Of a stretch of 30,030 bases of DNA, positions 15,712-23,973 are shown piece after piece. A program made the position numbers and the translations under genes. Each line of letters opens with the position of its first letter. Position 1 is the stretch's first letter. Source of the DNA: CAZNRY01 sp964575675 (lineage in GTDB: Bacteria; Eisenbacteria; RBG-16-71-46; CAIMUX01; VGJL01); contig CAZNRY010000024.1 in the NCBI GenBank assembly GCA_964575675.1, positions 1-30,030 of the forward strand, in the 5' to 3' direction. A model generated the notes under the pieces. The model ran no database searches. It saw only the letters and a list, made by a program, of their open reading frames with translations, and was not told where the DNA came from.

Positions 15712-16872
15712 TCAGAAATCTGAGGATCCCACCGGCGTCCAGACAACCCCCAAGCTTCCCACCGTCTTACGATAGAAAGAGCCGACCAGGAGCGACTCGT
15801 TGCGAAACCAGGAGATCCGACCCTCGAGCGACCATGCCGGACCGACGGGACGCCGCAGGCGCACCTGCAGGCTGTTGTTGTCCTCCCCTGCCTCCTGGTT
15901 CTCGCCTGCCCTGAGTATGTAAACGTCCGCGAGGCCGCTGTCGCGGTACGAGGTCGTCTCGATCCTTCCCCTGACCTGCAAGAGCAGTTTGCCGGGCACC
16001 CATCCGCTCGCCATTCCGCCCAGACTGCGCCGGCCGAGCGAGTAGCCGAATGAGTTCGAACGGACTCCTTCCCAGGATGCGAATGTCTCGAAGAGCCAGC
16101 CGCGCATGTACTGGACGGCGATTCGCGCCTCCCGTCCCCGATCCTTCTGCGCTCTGGTTGTTTCCTCGGAAGGCTGTTTGACCGCGTCGCGGCTGTACCG
16201 GCTCCACTCGAACTCCGCGGTCGCGGACAGCTCGATCCGGGGATGGAGCGCCCGGCGATAGTCGAGGGTGACGGCTTGGGCCCGCCGGTCGAAGCGCGGT
16301 GTCCGACGATAGTCGAGACCTCGCAGAGCCCAGGCGGCGCTGAAATCCCCTCCGCGCGCCTTGGCGGCGACACCGAGGGCCGCGCTACCGCGCCGAAAGT
16401 TCCGATCGGTGTTGTCCGGATACGATCTGAACTCGCCGCGGCCGCTCAGCCAGACGGAGGCCGTGCGGCCTGTCCGCCTGTTTGCCTGGAAGCTGCCATC
16501 CACCTGGTATCGCGAATCCGACGCGTAGTGGAAATATCGCTCCGTCAACCCCCTCGCGCGTAGCCCGAGCGATTGCCTTCCGGACCGGAATGGCTCTGGG
16601 GATGCCTCCACCATGAGGCGCAGGAAGCTGTCCTGGACGCGCTTCTTCGCATCCATCTCCTCGAGGACATTCGAATCCCACCCCCAGCTCCCCCCCCCGC
16701 GCAGGACCCCCGCGAGCAAAGGCGCCGGGGTGAGGAACGAGGCGAGGAGGAGCGCGAACCCGCATCCCCGGCCGGTCGAAGAGAATCGGATCGCGAGGGA
16801 AAACAGGCTAGGGCGACTCGGCGCCGAAGCGGCGCAACATCCCTCTCGTCGACTCAAGGGCGGTCGAGACAA
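15712..16872 (-). CDS. Probable outer-membrane beta-barrel protein
   Basis: The protein has up to 386 residues. A hydrophobic signal-like segment (GFALLLASFLTPAPLLAG, about 38-55) is followed by ~330 residues with repeated amphipathic strands of alternating polar and hydrophobic or aromatic residues (for example SVWLSGRGEFRSY, AVTLDYRRALHPRIELSATAEFEW, RIAVQYMRGWLFETFASWEG). The chain ends in Phe (VGSSDF), a common outer-membrane insertion signal. I do not recognise a named family. The start is uncertain: TTG at 16872 has AGGA 8 bases upstream but gives a long signal n-region and a 65-base overlap with the preceding gene. A later non-ATG start is possible. It is the last gene of the deacetylase/kinase operon. 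Confidence 0.65.
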   Translation of the reverse strand: MSRPPLSRREGCCAASAPSRPSLFSLAIRFSSTGRGCGFALLLASFLTPAPLLAGVLRGGGSWGWDSNVLEEMDAKKRVQDSFLRLMVEASPEPFRSGRQSLGLRARGLTERYFHYASDSRYQVDGSFQANRRTGRTASVWLSGRGEFRSYPDNTDRNFRRGSAALGVAAKARGGDFSAAWALRGLDYRRTPRFDRRAQAVTLDYRRALHPRIELSATAEFEWSRYSRDAVKQPSEETTRAQKDRGREARIAVQYMRGWLFETFASWEGVRSNSFGYSLGRRSLGGMASGWVPGKLLLQVRGRIETTSYRDSGLADVYILRAGENQEAGEDNNSLQVRLRRPVGPAWSLEGRISWFRNESLLVGSFYRKTVGSLGVVWTPVGSSDF

Positions 16873-17710
16873 GGGTCAGATCCTGAGCGAGGCGGGCCCG
16901 CGCGTGGGCGAGCGTTCGGAGCGCGTCCGTGGACGACTGGGACTCCAGACCGGGCGAGAGATAGGCGTCCCCCTCCCCCGCGACAGCACCGTCGCTTCCC
17001 GCGGGGGCGGCCCTCGCCGCGCCTCCGCCGCCACTCTCCGCGGGAGGAGTGCCGCGCAAGCGTACCGTCTCGTCCGAACCGACACGTCCTCCTTCATCGA
17101 GGAACCTCGTCTCATCGGTGAATCCTGCGCTCGCCTCTCGGATCGCACGCTCGCGCCGCACCCGTTCGGCCCGCTCGGCGAGGCGGCGATCCAGTGCCGT
17201 AACCCGGTCCCTGAGGTCTTGGAGGTAGGCCTGTTTGTCCAGCAGGGTCTCGTAACCATCCAGACTGTCGGGCTGGACGAGAACCAGCTCGTTGCCGATA
17301 CGGTCGGCGAGACGCCCTTCCAGGACCCCGAGCACCGAGAACTCCCGCGCGGCGTCGCCCCCTCCGGAACCAGCGCCGGCGCGCAACATCTCCAGCTCCT
17401 GCAGCGCGAGGGTACGGCACGCCTCGCGGCCCAGCAAGATCTCGACATCGACCTCGGAGGATCGCTTCCCCAGTCGTTCGGCCTGCCGAAGAATCTCTTT
17501 CGCCGCTACGCCCTTGTCGGAAGAAAGAGACTGCAGAAGCCGGCCGAGAGAATCGGCCTCGCTCAAGAGATCGGTCCTCTGCCGCTCGAGTCGATCGAGC
17601 CGCCCCAGGGCATCATCGAGGGGCGCCGCACTGGCGGCGCCCGTCAGGATTCCGAGGGCAACTATCAGAAATCCGAGCAATTGAAGCACGCTAGAACGGT
17701 TCCTCGCCAT
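16808..17710 (-). CDS. Exported coiled-coil protein of unknown function
   Basis: This protein has about 300 residues. ATG at 17710 begins directly before a signal peptide (VLQLLGFLIVALGILTGAASA), preferred over an upstream in-frame start at 17746. The mature part is almost all charged heptads predicting coiled coil (LDRLERQRTDLLSEADSLGR; DLRDRVTALDRRLAERAERV), broken by Gly/Ala-rich linkers (about 235-262) and a further C-terminal helix. No catalytic motif is visible. It overlaps the end of the response-regulator gene by 20 bases and the beta-barrel gene start, so these products are probably made together. A periplasmic tether or chaperone-like partner for the barrel is a guess from context only. 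Confidence 0.75.
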   Translation of the reverse strand: MARNRSSVLQLLGFLIVALGILTGAASAAPLDDALGRLDRLERQRTDLLSEADSLGRLLQSLSSDKGVAAKEILRQAERLGKRSSEVDVEILLGREACRTLALQELEMLRAGAGSGGGDAAREFSVLGVLEGRLADRIGNELVLVQPDSLDGYETLLDKQAYLQDLRDRVTALDRRLAERAERVRRERAIREASAGFTDETRFLDEGGRVGSDETVRLRGTPPAESGGGGAARAAPAGSDGAVAGEGDAYLSPGLESQSSTDALRTLAHARARLAQDLTLVSTALESTRGMLRRFGAESP

Positions 17711-19112
17711 CCCCGCCGGTTCCCGTCTGTGAGGTCGACAGCCCATACTTCTCCAGCTTGTAATAAAGCACGCTGGGCTTCAGCCCCAGCTTCCGAGCCG
17801 CCTCGAGCTTCACGCCGCGCGACTCCTCCATCGCACGCCGAAGTAGTTCCCGCTCAAGCAGTTCAACCGCCTCGCGCAGAGGAACCACACCCGCCGGCAA
17901 CCACTGGGGTTGGTTATCGGCCAGCGTGCCGAAGGGAAGATCTTCGACCCGGATCTCCCCCCCTTCGCAGAGGACGAACGCCCGCTCCAAGACGTTTTCC
18001 AACTCGCGGACATTCCCAGGCCAGTCGTACTGCTCAAGCAATTTTAGTGCCCCCGGGGCCAGGGAAGGGCGATTTCTCGTCATTCGCCGCGACAGGCGAT
18101 CGAGGAAGTGCTCGCAGAGCAGCACGACATCTTCGCGCCGCTCCCGAAGCGCGGGAAGCTCGATCGGGATCACGTGGAGACGATAGAAGAGATCCTCGCG
18201 GAAGATCCCGTCCTGCACGGCGCGCTTGAGATCCCGGTTCGTGGCCGCGACCAGCCTCACGTCGACGCTGATCGTTTTCTCACCGCCGACGCGTTCGAAC
18301 GTCCTGTCCTGCAGAACGCGAAGGAGTTTCACCTGCGTCGCCGGAGAGATCTCTCCGATCTCGTCGAGGAAGAGCGTCCCGCCGTCGGCCAGCTCGAAGC
18401 GGCCGCGGCGTTGGCGCACGGCTCCCGTGAACGCGCCCTTTTCGTGGCCGAACAGCTCGCTTTCCAGCACCCCCTCGGCCAACGCACCGCAGTTGACTCG
18501 GATGAAAGGTCCATTCTTACGGCTCGAAAGGCGGTGGATCGCGCGGGCCACGAGTTCCTTTCCCGTACCACTCTCCCCCGTGACGAGAACCGAGCTTGGG
18601 GTCCCGGCGACCTTGATGATCCGCGCGTACAGCTCCTGCATCCGCTGGCTGCGGCCAATGATCTCGCCGTCGTTGAATCGCTCGTCGATCTCCTCCTGGA
18701 GATAGAGAGATCGCTCCCTCTCGCGCTCGAGCGCCTCCCTGTCGGCTCGAATCCTGAGGATGGCGTGGATCTTCTCGATCAGATGCGCAAGGTTGACCGG
18801 CTTGACGAGAAAGTCGGACGCCCCTGCCTTCATCGCGGCCACCGCGTGCTCGACCGTTCCGTAGGCGGTCACGAGCAGGACCTCGGTCAGCGGCTGGAGT
18901 CCCTTCAACCTCTCGAGCAACTTCAGACCCGAGTCGGGTTCCTCCATCCTCAGATCCGTCACCACGGCGTCGGCCGGGTCGAGCTGGAAGAGACGCAGCG
19001 CCTCCTGTACGCCGCCGGCTCCGGACACCTCGAAGCCGGCCTCCCGAAGCGCCTCGACGATTCCCTCTCGGAGAACCTGCTGGTCCTCCACAACCAGAAC
19101 CCTCCTAGGCAA
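17691..19112 (-). CDS. Sigma54-dependent response regulator, NtrC/AtoC family
   Basis: This 473-residue protein has three domains in the classical order. The receiver (about 4-120) has phosphoacceptor D53, acidic pocket VED and K104. The AAA+ domain (about 150-385) has Walker A GESGTGKE (179-186), the sigma54-contacting GAFTGA loop intact (226-231), Walker B GGTLFLDE (244-251) and arginine fingers in the FREDLFYRL region. A Fis-type DNA-binding helix-turn-helix (about 430-455, KLEAARKLGLKPSVLYYKLEK) completes it. I chose TTG at 19112, with AAGGAGGG upstream, because it starts the receiver exactly and overlaps the kinase stop by 8 bases. A longer frame to 19400 only adds the shadow of the kinase. 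Its partner is the kinase just upstream. A sigma54 promoter lies at the end of the same region. Confidence 0.96.
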   Translation of the reverse strand: MPRRVLVVEDQQVLREGIVEALREAGFEVSGAGGVQEALRLFQLDPADAVVTDLRMEEPDSGLKLLERLKGLQPLTEVLLVTAYGTVEHAVAAMKAGASDFLVKPVNLAHLIEKIHAILRIRADREALERERERSLYLQEEIDERFNDGEIIGRSQRMQELYARIIKVAGTPSSVLVTGESGTGKELVARAIHRLSSRKNGPFIRVNCGALAEGVLESELFGHEKGAFTGAVRQRRGRFELADGGTLFLDEIGEISPATQVKLLRVLQDRTFERVGGEKTISVDVRLVAATNRDLKRAVQDGIFREDLFYRLHVIPIELPALRERREDVVLLCEHFLDRLSRRMTRNRPSLAPGALKLLEQYDWPGNVRELENVLERAFVLCEGGEIRVEDLPFGTLADNQPQWLPAGVVPLREAVELLERELLRRAMEESRGVKLEAARKLGLKPSVLYYKLEKYGLSTSQTGTGGDGEEPF

Positions 19113-20577
19113 CTCGGTCTCCCTCCTTCGGGGTTTCCATCCGCAGGGTGAACCGGCATCCGCCGCCATGGGGACGCTCGTGATTGATCCTCGCCCCGTT
19201 CTGCTCCGCCAGGTGGCGCACGATCGACAGACCGAGTCCCGCCCCCTCGGCCTTCGTCGTGAAGAAGGGCTCAAAGACCCGTTCGCGTTGTTCGGAGGGG
19301 ATCCCCGGTCCGCGATCCTCCACCCAGAGGGCGACTGTCGGCCCTTGGGTTTCCCACGCCACCGCGATATTCGATCCGCGCGGCGCAGCCTCCAGCGCAT
19401 TGCGGACGAGGTTCAACAGGATCTGCCGCAACTGGCCGGGATCGGCGACCACCCCTGTCGCCCGCTCGGGGGGGTGGATCGTGACGTCCACCCCCTGCTC
19501 GGCGACAATCCCCGCCAGAAGGTCGACCGCCTCGCCGACGATGCCCGCAGGGTCGAAAGCCTGTCGCTCCGGGGCCTGGGGTCTCGCGTAGGCGAGGAAC
19601 TCCTCCACGATCTCGCCCAGCCGGCGGATCTCATGAAGAACTTTCCGGACTCGTTCGCGCTGCCACCCGGTCAGGGTCGCATCGTTCTCGAGCAGCTCCG
19701 CATAGATCTGGATTCCGCCCAGGGGATTGCGAACCTCGTGTGCGATCCCTGCAACCATCGCGCGCAGCGTGCGGTCGCGCTCGGCCAGCCGCCCCCGAGC
19801 CTCGTCCAACGTTCGCGCAAGGAAGCCGATCTCGTCGGGGCGGCCGACGGGAATCGGCGAATCGAGATCCCCGCCGCCCATCGTCCGCGCCGCGGCGACC
19901 AACTCCCCGATGGGCCGCGTCAGGCCTCGCGCCAATCCGATGCTCAGGATGGCCGCCAGGGCGAAGCCGACCGCGCCCACCAGCAGGATCCTCTTTCGCA
20001 GAGCGCCGATTTCGCGAAGGAAGGCCGCGTCCGCTTCGATTCCCACGAAACCGAGGACCTGGCCGCGAACGAGGAGCGGGGCGTAGCCCGTCTTGCGGAG
20101 CTCGCCCTGAGGATCCCGGAAGAGCGGCGAGCTCACGGGCTTCCCGCCAGCGGCCTGGTCGAGCATCCGTCTGTGGACGCGCGCTTGGGGCAGTTCGGCT
20201 CCTGGGACCGCGTGCGGATCAGTATCGAGTTGGTCGCGTCCTTCGAGGTCGAGCAGGTAGATTCGCCTCACGCCGGTCGCCCCCTGAAGCTGCATGAGGC
20301 GCTCGACCAAGCGGGCCCGGGTCCTGACACCACTTTCAGGCCCCGCTCCGAGAGAGAACGTCGCCGCGATCAGGGACGGATCGATCTGGGTCGATGCCGC
20401 GGCAGCGACCGCCTCCAGGCGAGCGGCAAGTTCCGCCTCGAGGCTCGCTCGCGCCTGCTTCTCGATCAAGAAGGTCGTGCCGACGACGAGGCCGAGCGCG
20501 AGCCCGAGGAAGGCGACGAGCAGCCTGCTCCGAATCCGGAGCCCCTCCACGCGCATCAACGCCCCGTCATACGGCAT
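19105..20577 (-). CDS. Membrane sensor histidine kinase (partner of the NtrC-type regulator)
   Basis: This 490-residue protein has TM1 (about 18-37), a periplasmic sensor domain of ~155 residues, TM2 (196-216), and a HAMP linker (217-268). HisKA has the phosphorylated His in AGIAHEVRNPLGG (H280). The HATPase_c domain has the N-box NLVRNALEAA, the G1 motif EDRGPGIP and the G2 region FFTTKAEGAGLGLSIV. The sensor (about 60-195) contains IYLLDLEGRDQLDTDP and a SPLFRDPQGELRKTGYAPL strand pattern typical of PAS-like/dCACHE single-domain folds, so a small-molecule or periplasmic stress signal is plausible but unidentified. ATG at 20577 is two bases after the deacetylase stop with AGGGG upstream. A longer frame to 20901 is a shadow of the deacetylase. 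The response regulator overlaps its 3' end by 8 bases. Confidence 0.95.
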   Translation of the reverse strand: MPYDGALMRVEGLRIRSRLLVAFLGLALGLVVGTTFLIEKQARASLEAELAARLEAVAAAASTQIDPSLIAATFSLGAGPESGVRTRARLVERLMQLQGATGVRRIYLLDLEGRDQLDTDPHAVPGAELPQARVHRRMLDQAAGGKPVSSPLFRDPQGELRKTGYAPLLVRGQVLGFVGIEADAAFLREIGALRKRILLVGAVGFALAAILSIGLARGLTRPIGELVAAARTMGGGDLDSPIPVGRPDEIGFLARTLDEARGRLAERDRTLRAMVAGIAHEVRNPLGGIQIYAELLENDATLTGWQRERVRKVLHEIRRLGEIVEEFLAYARPQAPERQAFDPAGIVGEAVDLLAGIVAEQGVDVTIHPPERATGVVADPGQLRQILLNLVRNALEAAPRGSNIAVAWETQGPTVALWVEDRGPGIPSEQRERVFEPFFTTKAEGAGLGLSIVRHLAEQNGARINHERPHGGGCRFTLRMETPKEGDRVA

Positions 20578-20579
20578 CG

Positions 20580-21710
20580 TCAACCCCTCATCCGCTCGAG
20601 TACGAGGCCATCGAGGATCGATCGCACCTCGCGATACTGCCGCATACAGGCCTCGGGCTCGACGCCGGGAGCGGCTTCCTCTTCCGTCCAGAAGGAGATC
20701 GGCCACGACCCCGGCAGACTCCCCCGACCGTCTTCGGAGGGGCGATTCGAGGGAATGGTCTCCCCGAGCATGCGCGCCCAGGTCAGGCACCACCCGCGAA
20801 CAACATTCCAGCGCTTGTAGCCGCCCCCCCCGACGGCGATCCACGGGGTTGCTGTTCCAACCACCCACCCAAGGAAGCGGTCGAGGCCGCGGAGACTCCA
20901 TTCGAGTTGCGCGAGCGGATCTCCCGCCAGACTATCCACCCCGATCTCGGTGACGATCGCATCCGGCCGGAATCCCGCCCGTGCGGGCTCGAGGATCTCC
21001 TCGATGAGGAGGTCGTAAATCGGATCCCCGGAGCCCGGCCAGAGGGGGACGTTCACCGAAAACCCTGTCCCCTCCCCACTGCCGGTCTCGTGGACGAAAC
21101 CGGTCCCCGGGAAGAGCGTTCGACCATCTTGATGGATCGAGACGGTCAAGACGCGATCCGTCGCATAGAAGGCCTCTTGCACGCCGTCGCCGTGGTGCGC
21201 GTCGACGTCGACATACAAAACCCTGAGGTCCGCCGCCAATAGCTCCTGAATGGCGAGGACCACGTCGTTGACGTAGCAGAAACCGCTCGCGCGCTGGCGA
21301 TGGGCATGGTGCAGCCCGCCCGCGGGGTGGAACGCGCGCCGGGCTTCCCCGCTCCGCAGCCCTTCGATCACCCAACGCGCGGCGGCGAGACTCCCCCCCA
21401 CCGTGAGGAGACAGGCATCCCACAACCCCCAAAACACCGGATTGTCGCTCGTCCCGAGCCCCCAAGGAAGAAGCTCGCGGGGCGGAAGCTCCATGGCCAT
21501 CGCGAGAGCATCAAGGTAGGAAGGGGAATGGAACCGTTCGACCTCTTCCCGCGAGGCGGGCGGAAAGGCCGCCGGCGACTCTCCTCGCGGCAGAAGCTCC
21601 AGCGCATGACAAACCCGGAGCAAATCGTCGATGCGCTCGATCTGGAAGGGATGGTCCGCCCCGTAGGAGAACTTCATGATCCCGGGATGATGGAACAGGG
21701 CAGCGCTCAT
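20580..21710 (-). CDS. Histone-deacetylase-superfamily amidohydrolase (AcuC-like)
   Basis: This 376-residue protein is a class I-type zinc deacetylase. It has the catalytic His pair in PAGGLHHAHRQRASGFCYVN (H134/H135) and zinc ligands in YVDVDAHHGDGVQEAFY (D170, H172) and in TEIGVDSLAGDPLAQ (D259). The transition-state Tyr is in GGGGY (Y298). All key residues are present, so it should be active on acyl-lysine, acetylated polyamines or a related small amide. Bacterial relatives include AcuC, which reactivates acetyl-CoA synthetase, but no acsA is in the window. ATG at 21710 follows AGAGGG. An alternative GTG is at 21725. It heads the kinase/regulator operon behind a candidate promoter, which is an unusual partner for this enzyme. 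The C-terminal ~80 residues after the Tyr are less conserved. Confidence 0.95.
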   Translation of the reverse strand: MSAALFHHPGIMKFSYGADHPFQIERIDDLLRVCHALELLPRGESPAAFPPASREEVERFHSPSYLDALAMAMELPPRELLPWGLGTSDNPVFWGLWDACLLTVGGSLAAARWVIEGLRSGEARRAFHPAGGLHHAHRQRASGFCYVNDVVLAIQELLAADLRVLYVDVDAHHGDGVQEAFYATDRVLTVSIHQDGRTLFPGTGFVHETGSGEGTGFSVNVPLWPGSGDPIYDLLIEEILEPARAGFRPDAIVTEIGVDSLAGDPLAQLEWSLRGLDRFLGWVVGTATPWIAVGGGGYKRWNVVRGWCLTWARMLGETIPSNRPSEDGRGSLPGSWPISFWTEEEAAPGVEPEACMRQYREVRSILDGLVLERMRG

Positions 21711-21731
21711 CGGTCCCTCTTTCACCCATCG

Positions 21732-21760
21732 AATCTAGCAGAGCTCCCGCCCTGGCTCAA
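21732..21760 (-). promoter_or_regulatory. Candidate sigma70-type promoter of the deacetylase/two-component operon
   Basis: TTGAGC (21755-21760) and TAGATT (21732-21737, four of six -10 positions including the critical ones) are spaced 17 bases apart, in the 54-base gap between the EamA stop and the deacetylase ATG. It would start transcription about 15-20 bases before the ATG. Confidence 0.5.
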
Positions 21761-21764
21761 TGCG

Positions 21765-22709
21765 TCAGCCCCGTCGCAGAGCTTCTCCAGCGCGGCCGGC
21801 CGGATCGAACGCCACGATCGACATCGCAACCGTGACGCACAGCGCCCCGGCCCATGCGACGGAGGATAGCCGATCGCCGTAGAACAGGACGGACACGAGA
21901 CCGGCGAACACCGGCTCGCTCGCGAAACAGATCGCCACCGCACTCGCCGTGACCCTTCGCTGCGCCCAGGTTTGCGCAAAGAACGCGAATGCAGTCGCCG
22001 CGACCCCCGTGAGGAGGGCGGCGAACCCCGCACTCGATGTGATCCGCGCCGACACCAAAAGCTCGCCCCGGATCAGCCCCGCCACCAAGAGGACGATCGC
22101 CGCCACCAGGATCTGGCCCGCGGCGAAGGACAGGGGATCGCCCGCGCCCGGCGCAAGCCTGCCGATCAGGAGTATCTGCCCGGCGAAGGCGACGGCGCAG
22201 AGGAGTGTTGCGGTTTCACCGGAGTTCCATCGATCCGGCAACCTCGCTCCCTGCAAGAGAAAGATCCCCGCCAACGCGAGGACGACCGCGCCCCACCTCC
22301 AGGCGCTCCCCTTCTCCCACCGGAGGAGCGTTCCGACGATCGGAACAATCACGACGCTCGTGCCGGTGAGGAATGCGGAAATCGAAGGACTCGTCGTGCG
22401 GAGCCCTTCCGTCTGAAGGACGTACCCCACCGCCAACAAGGCTCCGGGAGCAAGGCATCGGGGGTGGATCATCCGCGAAAAGCCCCCGCGCGCCACTGCC
22501 GCCGGGACGAGAATCCCCGCGGCCACCAGGAATCGAATCTGGAGAAATGGCAGGGTGGCCACGCCGGCGATCCCGTCGCGAACGAGCGGGAATGTCGCCC
22601 CCCAGATCGCGGCGATAAAGACCAGCAAGGCGACCGAACCAAGTCGACCTGCGGTCGCCCGGCCGCCTTGACTCCCATCCCTCGCGGTTCTCGTTTGCTT
22701 CCGATCCAT
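21765..22709 (-). CDS. EamA/DMT-family permease
   Basis: This 314-residue membrane protein has ten predicted transmembrane helices in two five-helix halves, the hallmark of the drug/metabolite transporter superfamily. EamA signatures include ALLVFIAAIWGATFPLVRDG in helix 1, PSISAFLTGTSVVIVPIVG in helix 4, and in the second half ASAVAICFASEPVFAGLVSV. Such proteins export amino acids or metabolites, or import nucleotide sugars. The substrate cannot be told here. ATG at 22709 begins a short cytoplasmic N-terminus and is favoured over an upstream TTG (22745), though neither has a good ribosome-binding site. It lies between the receiver protein and the deacetylase operon, in the same direction. 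Confidence 0.9.
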   Translation of the reverse strand: MDRKQTRTARDGSQGGRATAGRLGSVALLVFIAAIWGATFPLVRDGIAGVATLPFLQIRFLVAAGILVPAAVARGGFSRMIHPRCLAPGALLAVGYVLQTEGLRTTSPSISAFLTGTSVVIVPIVGTLLRWEKGSAWRWGAVVLALAGIFLLQGARLPDRWNSGETATLLCAVAFAGQILLIGRLAPGAGDPLSFAAGQILVAAIVLLVAGLIRGELLVSARITSSAGFAALLTGVAATAFAFFAQTWAQRRVTASAVAICFASEPVFAGLVSVLFYGDRLSSVAWAGALCVTVAMSIVAFDPAGRAGEALRRG

Positions 22710-22831
22710 CCGTGTGAGCAAACCAGGAGGATTGACGCCAAGCAAGGTACGGTTCGTCAGGGGAGGAGCGGGAGCGGCTGGAGGAGACCGCAGGAAGGAG
22801 GCCCCGTCGATCGCGGACCGGGCGAAGAACC

Positions 22832-23239
22832 CTAGGCCGCCCGCGGACGGCGGTTCTTGGCGGTGGCGCGCGCTGATTCGATTTCCGCGAGCAGGTCCTC
22901 CTCTGGCACGGGCTTCAAGAGCAGCCTCGCGTCCGGGTCATTCACGCGGTCCCTGAGGAGTTCCTGATCAAGGAAGACACCCGAGACGAACAGGACCGGC
23001 AGGTCCGCGGTCTCTGGAGCGTCCTTCAACGTCCGGTAGACGTCGAAGCCCGAGATGTCGTTCAGCTTCAGGTCAAGGATCACAACATCGGGCCGGTCGA
23101 GGCCGATTCGCAGCAAGGCCGAGAGCCCGCCCGCGCACGACGTAACCCGATAGCCCGCTGCCTCGAGGAGATCGCTGAAGGTGCTCAGGATCTCCAGGTT
23201 GTCGTCCACCAGAATGAGATGGCACCCTGCAATCGACAA
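22832..23239 (-). CDS. Stand-alone response-regulator receiver (CheY-like)
   Basis: This 135-residue protein is a lone receiver domain: acidic pocket D12-D13 in LILVDDNLEIL, phosphoacceptor D56 in VVILDLKLND, switch Ser in VSG (about 86) and K109 in LLLKPVPEEDLL. No output domain follows, so it must act by protein contact, as in chemotaxis, phosphorelays or sporulation-type cascades. The start is TTG at 23239, chosen because AGGAGGG sits 6 bases upstream and it begins right before strand 1. An upstream start at 23335 would begin inside the hairpin after the tRNA. No kinase adjoins it directly, though the NtrC-linked kinase is four genes away. Partner unknown. Confidence 0.88.
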   Translation of the reverse strand: MSIAGCHLILVDDNLEILSTFSDLLEAAGYRVTSCAGGLSALLRIGLDRPDVVILDLKLNDISGFDVYRTLKDAPETADLPVLFVSGVFLDQELLRDRVNDPDARLLLKPVPEEDLLAEIESARATAKNRRPRAA

Positions 23240-23317
23240 TCGATTCCCTCCTCCCAGAGTCGCCCCCCATTGCCATGATCGGCACGACCCGCACGGGGCT
23301 GTAGGGAAGGAATCGAA

Positions 23318-23349
23318 GACGGGCTCCACGATCATGCGTGGAGCCCGTC
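23318..23349 (-). terminator. Strong hairpin directly after tRNA-Leu
   Basis: A perfect 13-base-pair inverted repeat (23318-23330 with 23337-23349) with a 6-base loop starts 3 bases beyond the tRNA 3' end. The following bases are CTTCGATTCC, so the T-tract is weak. It is most likely the transcript terminator or tRNA trailer structure for the secG/tRNA unit. Confidence 0.65.
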
Positions 23350-23352
23350 GCT

Positions 23353-23434
<82 letters not shown>

Positions 23435-23469
23435 GGACGAGGAAGAGATCCTGTCGGCGATACTCGATC

Positions 23470-23829
23470 CTAGCGCGTCGCGGGCTCTCCCGGTCCGGCC
23501 GGGGACGGCAAGGAAGAACCGGTCCCGGGGGTGGCAGGAGCCGAGATCGGGGGGTTCTCCTGCAGAACGCTTCTCGCCTTTGTCGACATCTGCCGGTTGC
23601 CGATGGCCAAGGCCAGAATCAGGCTCGTAACCATGAAACCCCCGCCCAGAACCCAGGTCGCCTTGGTCAGAAACGTAGTGGCGCCGCGGGCGCCAAAAAG
23701 CGTCTGGTTCCCTCCCCCTCCGCCGAACGCTCCGGCCAGGCCGCCACCCCGCCCCGACTGCATGAGGACGACCGCCATCAGAAGGCCGGAGACCACGATA
23801 TGCAGAACCAGAAAAATCCCGTAAAGCAT
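23470..23829 (-). CDS. secG: Preprotein translocase subunit SecG
   Basis: This 119-residue protein has two membrane helices: LYGIFLVLHIVVSGLLMAVV, and about residues 54-74, TWVLGGGFMVTSLILALAIG. They are joined by the Gly-rich loop QSGRGGGLAGAFGGGG that marks SecG. The conserved GLAGAFGG and LTKATWVL elements are in place. SecG is the non-essential third subunit of SecYEG and assists SecA-driven export. The C-terminal ~40 residues are Ser/Pro-rich and variable. ATG at 23829 with AAGGTGG 6 bases upstream fits the domain start better than the in-frame ATG at 23856. It follows tpiA and precedes tRNA-Leu, a conserved neighbourhood. Confidence 0.95.
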   Translation of the reverse strand: MLYGIFLVLHIVVSGLLMAVVLMQSGRGGGLAGAFGGGGGNQTLFGARGATTFLTKATWVLGGGFMVTSLILALAIGNRQMSTKARSVLQENPPISAPATPGTGSSLPSPAGPGEPATR

Positions 23830-23862
23830 GAAGACCCACCTTTCGGCAATCAGCAAACTAAG

Positions 23863-23892
23863 ACGCTACCCTGCAACCCCTCCCGCCGTCAA
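23863..23892 (-). promoter_or_regulatory. Candidate sigma70-type promoter of secG/tRNA-Leu
   Basis: TTGACG (23887-23892, five of six positions) is spaced 18 bases from TAGCGT (23863-23868, three of six, the most conserved). It is in the 144-base gap between tpiA and secG, which shows only a weak four-base-pair CCCT/AGGG hairpin after the tpiA stop. Confidence 0.5.
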
Positions 23893-23973
23893 GTCCCCGA
23901 GCCTGCTCCCCGGCAGCGCCCTCGCAACCTCCGCCCGGGCCGCCCTGGGGAAACAACCCTCACGAGGGGAGCG

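Noticed and set aside
19168..20820. A 550-residue plus-strand open frame.
   Set aside because: It is antisense to the histidine kinase, with no domain of its own.
23281..23352. A 11-base copy of the tRNA-Leu T-arm (CCCGTGCGGGT) just downstream of the tRNA, like an integration-site repeat.
   Set aside because: The repeat is short, self-complementary and GC-rich, and no integrase or foreign genes lie nearby.
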